From Mantis religiosa (taxonomy: Eukaryota > Arthropoda > Insecta > Mantodea > Mantidae): a stretch of 64,000 nucleotides of DNA. The translations under genes were made by a program, and so were the position numbers. Under the pieces are notes generated by a model that did not search any database, was not told the DNA's origin, and was given only the letters and a program-made list of their open reading frames with translations. Shown piece by piece: positions 59,963 to 64,000 of this stretch. Each line of letters starts with the position of its first letter. The stretch's first letter is position 1. Location: contig CM060947.1 in NCBI GenBank assembly GCA_030765055.1, positions 224,767,625 to 224,831,624 on the forward strand, read 5' to 3'.

Positions 59963-60358
59963 ACATTTCCCGTTCATTGTGAATTGTACTAAAATTAAAA
60001 TCTTGTTAAGGGCAATGAAACATACAGAATCGCTAACTTGGAGGATGGCAATATACTTAAAGAATGTTTTCATATTCAAAGGAGAAGTAGCTGGGCAGGC
60101 TCTTGGGCACATAAAATGAATGACGTGTTGAAGCAGATAGGAATTGGTCATTCTTGAATAAATGCAGAGTATGGGTGTAGAAGCTCCCGGAAAGAAGTTA
60201 AGTTTAGAAGATATTGGTAGACAAGATATTTTTGCCAGTGCAATTGACAAAAGCTTACTGAGGTTATATAGAGTAATAAAAAAACTCGGGGAGGGAAGGA
60301 TATATAGACATATGTAATAATTCAGGGCGAGAAGGTTTTGCTTGGGCGAGAACATGAG

Positions 60359-60543
60359 TGAGAAACTTGAAAGGTATAGGTCAAGAGAGGGAGCTAGATA
60401 CATATCCATTCTGTGGAGAAGAGAATGCAGATTTTCATTGTATATTATATTGCAGTCAAACAAGGCTATGGAGAGAGCAGGTCTGGTTACGTAAATGGGA
60501 CAATTTGGGGAGTGAAGTAGTAATTAAAAAATGTTGTCAGTAA
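60359..60543 (+). pseudogene. Possible LINE C-terminal zinc-finger-like fragment
   Basis: The frame contains YPFCGEENADFHCILYC followed by RLWREQVWLRKWD. This resembles the CxxC...H...C region after the reverse transcriptase in several LINE clades, with the first Cys changed to Tyr. It may belong to an element different from its neighbours. Confidence 0.4.
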
Positions 60544-60995
60544 AAGGGGAAAAGAAGAGGAGAAATATAGGGAATTGGAATTATTTAGTGATAGTTAAGA
60601 AAAATTAAGAGAAAAATGTGAAGTAGGATAGGTGAAATGGCAAAATGTGTAAGAGGGCCTCCAATTCACAAAAACCTAGGTTTAGGTGTGTGGTAACCAA
60701 ATTATTATTCAGTGGCAAAAGGCATGGTAGGATTTTCCGGATTTAGGAATATATGGTGTTTTCCAGTATGGATTTTATAATTGATGGATTTTTATTGTAT
60801 TTCCATTTGATGATGTAAAAGGAAAGTTGAGAAAAAAATTACAAATTACAAACTGAGTTGTGAAAAGTATTAATCCATTCAAGACAGAGACTTTAACACC
60901 AAATAAATAGCTATTGAGATATAAATTGCAATTAAAATCTCTTATTATGTAACAGGTTATGACTTTTCATCATCTAGTTTTAAAAATAAGTACTG

Positions 60996-61460
60996 ATGGA
61001 TTTTGAAACAGGAAGAGAGCAAGTCAATCAGGCTGCTGCGGTCTCAGGATGCCTTAACAGCTGCATTTTGAAGCATAATATCTTAGAAATAAAAATCAGG
61101 ATCTATAAAACAGTTGTAAGGCCAATAATGGTTGATGCTGCAACAACTAGACCGGAGAACACAAAAACAAAACAAAATGCTAGATGTAACCGAAATGAAT
61201 ATATAACGAAAAATACAAGGAAAAAAAAACAGATGGCATAGAGTAATGTAGCAATAAGAGACGCCTTTAAATTACAACCTGTAACAGAATGGATGAGCAG
61301 GAGAAAAAAACAATGGAACACCATGTGGATTACCGAATGGAACTTGACAGATTAGTGCAAAGGGCCAGAGATGGAAATCCAGAAGAATAGCATAGTCTAG
61401 GAAGAACAAAATCAGATGGAAGGATTCCTTTTCTGGGGAAAGAGGCTGTTAGCCTAAATG
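60996..61460 (+). pseudogene. LINE reverse transcriptase C-terminal fragment (RTE-like)
   Basis: LEIKIRIYKTVVRPIMVDAA then TTRPENTKTKQ is the familiar 'K-x-x-I-Y-K-T-V-V-R-P' thumb block of LINE reverse transcriptases. After a stop, LQPVTEWMSRRKKQWN follows in the right order. Several stops show it is old. It may be the same element as the YADD piece about 1 kb upstream, but the distance is too long for an uninterrupted copy. Confidence 0.7.
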
Positions 61461-62689
61461 AAAAGAATAATAAAAGATCCCTAGATTTCCCTAGCAGTTA
61501 CAGGTTTGACCAGCAGTGTATATTGCTGGACAAGAATCGCCCAAGCCACTGGAGGGCGTTTTATAAACTCCTCTCCAGCTACAACTGGGAAGAGGTCATT
61601 CATGCCGCAAGGCTCCAACGTGGGAGCCAAAATGTTCCAAAACGTAAGTCTTTGTCTCGACCGACTCAGCTCTGTCTATGATAAAACGAGATATTCATCG
61701 CCTTGTCGACTAGGAAAGCCATGACGAAAGCCATGTTCAAAGGGAGTAGCCACTAGGAGTCAAACTCGCAGACCTTCCGAAAGAGATTCTCGTGCATTAC
61801 CGCGAAGCCATCCCTCTCTCTCGATTCTTGCCCATTTAAATTCGTCCTGAAACTGCCCATTTTGTGATAAAAATCACAATAATACCTGAATTTATACCTT
61901 ACAATTCTATAAGCCATGGAACTGAAACCAGTGCAGTGAGCTCACCGATCTTCAGGTTCTCTCCATAAAGTTATTACATTCCTTTTTGCGGACCCGATAC
62001 CCTCTTGCAGCAAAAACTTTGAGAGTGGCTCAACAGGCGTCTGCTATTGGATTTTCGATTTCCTAAGAAAGAGGAGCACTTTCTTGTGTCCGGTTGCTTT
62101 AGCAATCAGTGCTATATGGTCCGGAACTCTGTAACATGTACAGTCTGTGTAGGTACATGACCTAGGCACGTGTGGAACTGCCCTTATACTTGGGAAAAGG
62201 CATCACGTACCTCTTCGACAGCATATACAGGATGATCAAAAACATATGTTACGTTATCAGTTATTTACATGTGCAAGTATTTTGAGAAGCGGTTTGAATG
62301 ACATTCTGTAAATATTCTCTCTTCCTCTCTCTCTCTCTCTCTCTCTCTGTCTCCCTCTCTCCCTCCACTGATTGTTTATACGGCTTCACATACCTAGAAG
62401 TAGAGAAGCCACTGTCCAAACTTTCTATTCAGATATCTCAGTGGAAATATACTTTATGAGATTTTCTGGACCCAAAATTCTAATTTGTGCAGTTAATGAA
62501 CTTTGTCTACTCAAGTTCAGGAGGCTGATCTTGAAAGCTGCTTCTCTTCTCTCTATGTTAATCAAGAATAACGTAGCAGAAGTAGTAAATTGCAAATTTC
62601 CTTATAAGTACAATGGCAGGAGGAGAATACGTTAAGCGATAATTATATATTTTGTATTTATATTTTAGGAGCATTATAGCATCATATGA
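61461..62689. other. Unassigned DNA with (CT)n
   Basis: A (CT)n-rich run lies at about 62316-62365. A GC-richer patch at 61500-61740 has an open frame with no motif. Confidence 0.45.
62316..62365. repeat. (CT)n microsatellite, interrupted
   Basis: CT units with a few interruptions. Confidence 0.9.
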
Positions 62690-63075
62690 TAAGAAAATTA
62701 GCACAAATGAAGCTATCATGTCTCAGGAAGGTATGCCCAAACATTTGCATCAATATTTGGTGTATTCCTCCCGGGCAGCAATACAATACAGGTGTGCTTT
62801 CATTGAGGAAATGGTAGAAACACAGCATTAAATACCTGCTAGATGTACCGCACACTGGTTTGACGTTTTTGCACAAACATCAAAGGCGAGCGTGAATTGT
62901 GAGTAATGGCATTGCACACCACGATAGCAGGAATTGCGCCCTTGTGTCGTGGAAGAATGAGCTCTGGAAGAGTTCGTTCACCGGATCTACGTAGTACGCG
63001 TACCGACTATCACTATTGTACAAATAGGACCTACTTCTATCACTCAAGACAACGAAGGACATTCCATTGTCCAAT
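62690..63075 (-). pseudogene. Tc1-like transposase relic
   Basis: The minus-strand frame from about 63075 reads SFVVLSDRSRSYLYNSDSRY. This corresponds to the first catalytic block of Tc1-type DDE transposases, where 'SDESRF.LY..D.R' is usual; the Asp is kept. The frame then shifts to CNAITHNSRSPLMFVQKRQT and SVRYIQQVFNAVFLPF, the next Tc1 blocks. The second Asp block is decayed. No TIRs were identified. Confidence 0.62.
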
Positions 63076-63219
63076 TATTAATCCTTTCTAGACACTGGAG
63101 GAGACGTATATGATGATGTTATGATATAAGAATTACCGTAGCTAGAGGTACACGTGATTTGAGTCCCGCTGCCAGAAGACAGTATCCAATGGCCCGTGCT
63201 GACACTTGTGTCGCGAGGT

Positions 63220-64000
63220 CTACCCGAAAGTCGGAAGACTCCGGCCTCTATCAGCGCGGGAGCGGTGGGAACTCCAAGGTTCTTTCCTTGGGGCAATACC
63301 TTGAGTCTAAAAAGCCCCCCATCTCAAGACGGATGGAAGTGGATACGCGACATACGCGCGTCAACCTCGCAGGGAAGACTACCGAAAACCTCGGTGGGGC
63401 CACCTGGTGATCTAGCATACCATCTACTAGCTATGCAGTCTAGTACAAGGACTTATGAGGCAACTCTATACCCCTTCCGGGTGGCCTAGGCCTGGCCAGA
63501 GGTGACCCAATCTCCCGCAGGTGTTTGGAACACACTGACCCTCGAGTCCAACCCAATCCAAACAACTCCCCGACGTAAGGAGCTCGGTAGTTCGGCCTGA
63601 GGTTCCTCTAGTAACGTGAGAGGTACCACGAGTGCTAAGGGCCCGCAGCGCTCGCACCACAGCAGCTAAAAGGGACGGATCTCCCTCTACGGGGTCCATG
63701 CTGACAGTTGAGTCCAGAAGGTCTACTCCCATCAGTCCTGGACACGTAGAACCAAGACCCGGGCCTCTTTAAACCAGGGAGTTTTCCGAGCTGTCCCAAA
63801 GGGCGCTCGGTGTCCTCCATGGGGCTTTCCATAGGGCAAGACCTGGGTTACAAGCAAGGGCGCTCCCATCTGTTCCAAGGACACAAGATGGAATGGAAGT
63901 AGATATGCCACTTGCGCACGCCAACACCAAAGGTGAAGGCTACCGATATGACCTCGGTAGGGCCGCCTGGCGATCTAGCACTAGCTCTGCAGGCTAGTAC
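63220..64000. repeat. GC-rich tandem repeat, about 555-bp period, runs off window
   Basis: The part 63220-63446 recurs at about 63780-64000. Paired landmarks are 'ccttggggcaa' and 'ccatagggcaa', 'gatggaagtggata' and 'atggaagtagata', 'cctcggtggggccacctggtgatctagca' against 'cctcggtagggccgcctggc' then 'gatctagca', and 'gcagtctagtac' (ends 63446) against 'gcaggctagtac' (ends 64000). The region is far GC-richer than the rest. It may be a satellite or the repeated 5' UTR of a LINE lying beyond the window. Confidence 0.7.

Noticed and set aside
59813..60463. 216-codon minus-strand open frame, the longest in the window
   Set aside because: It lies antisense to LINE fragments with a recognisable YADD box on the plus strand. 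Its own sequence is hydrophobic and AT-driven with no family motif.

Overview
The window reads as repeat-dominated, AT-rich nuclear DNA of an animal, most likely an insect. The evidence is the mixture of mariner, Tc1-like and pogo-like DNA transposons, Jockey- and RTE-like LINE fragments, several tRNA-derived SINE families, solo LTRs and long microsatellites. There are no bacterial gene clusters or operons. A cockroach or termite (Blattodea) is my best guess from the flavour of the mariners and SINEs, but this is an inference without any database search. I found no complete host protein gene. The window is probably intergenic or intronic, with two weak exon candidates (27645-27920 on + and 38119-38188 on -).

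Layout. 0-10 kb: the end of a long SINE (family B), a CpG-rich stretch, a SINE-A with an 11-bp target-site duplication (TSD), an internally deleted mariner (M1), a SINE-C and a solo LTR at 8960-9453. 10-22 kb: mostly unassigned, then repeat X copy 1, a 289-bp tandem duplication, a TTA microsatellite, a dead mariner (M3) split by a SINE-C with a 17-bp TSD, and a SINE-E split by another SINE-C. 22-34 kb: a LINE fragment, a DDE transposase relic, two old SINE-A copies, a second solo LTR and a mariner (M2) with both a 5' and an internal deletion. 34-42 kb: a composite multimeric tRNA-SINE with an inverted last unit (34338-35397), a SINE-F and a near full-length mariner (M4). 42-52 kb: SINE-B copies, a Jockey-like LINE 3' end, a near-intact mariner (M5) and a pogo-like deletion derivative with recognisable TIRs. 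52-64 kb: repeat X copy 2, a SINE-B nested in a SINE-A, a mariner 5' part (M6), a second composite multimeric SINE (58512-59154), a cluster of LINE fragments, a Tc1-like relic and a GC-rich repeat of about 555-bp period running off the end.

The most unusual item is the pair of composite elements at 34.3-35.4 and 58.5-59.2 kb. Each is made of head-to-tail units of a roughly 300-bp tRNA-like SINE followed by one inverted unit, and each is flanked by its own TSD (14 and 12 bp). The whole fold-back arrays therefore appear to have inserted as single units. The pogo-like element retaining only a DNA-binding region, and mariner M5 with its catalytic aspartates and TIRs but a few same-sense frameshifts, are the next most interesting.

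SINE family letters and M numbers are my own labels for this window. Boundaries come from reading the sequence by eye. Family assignments rest on motif recognition, not on searches.
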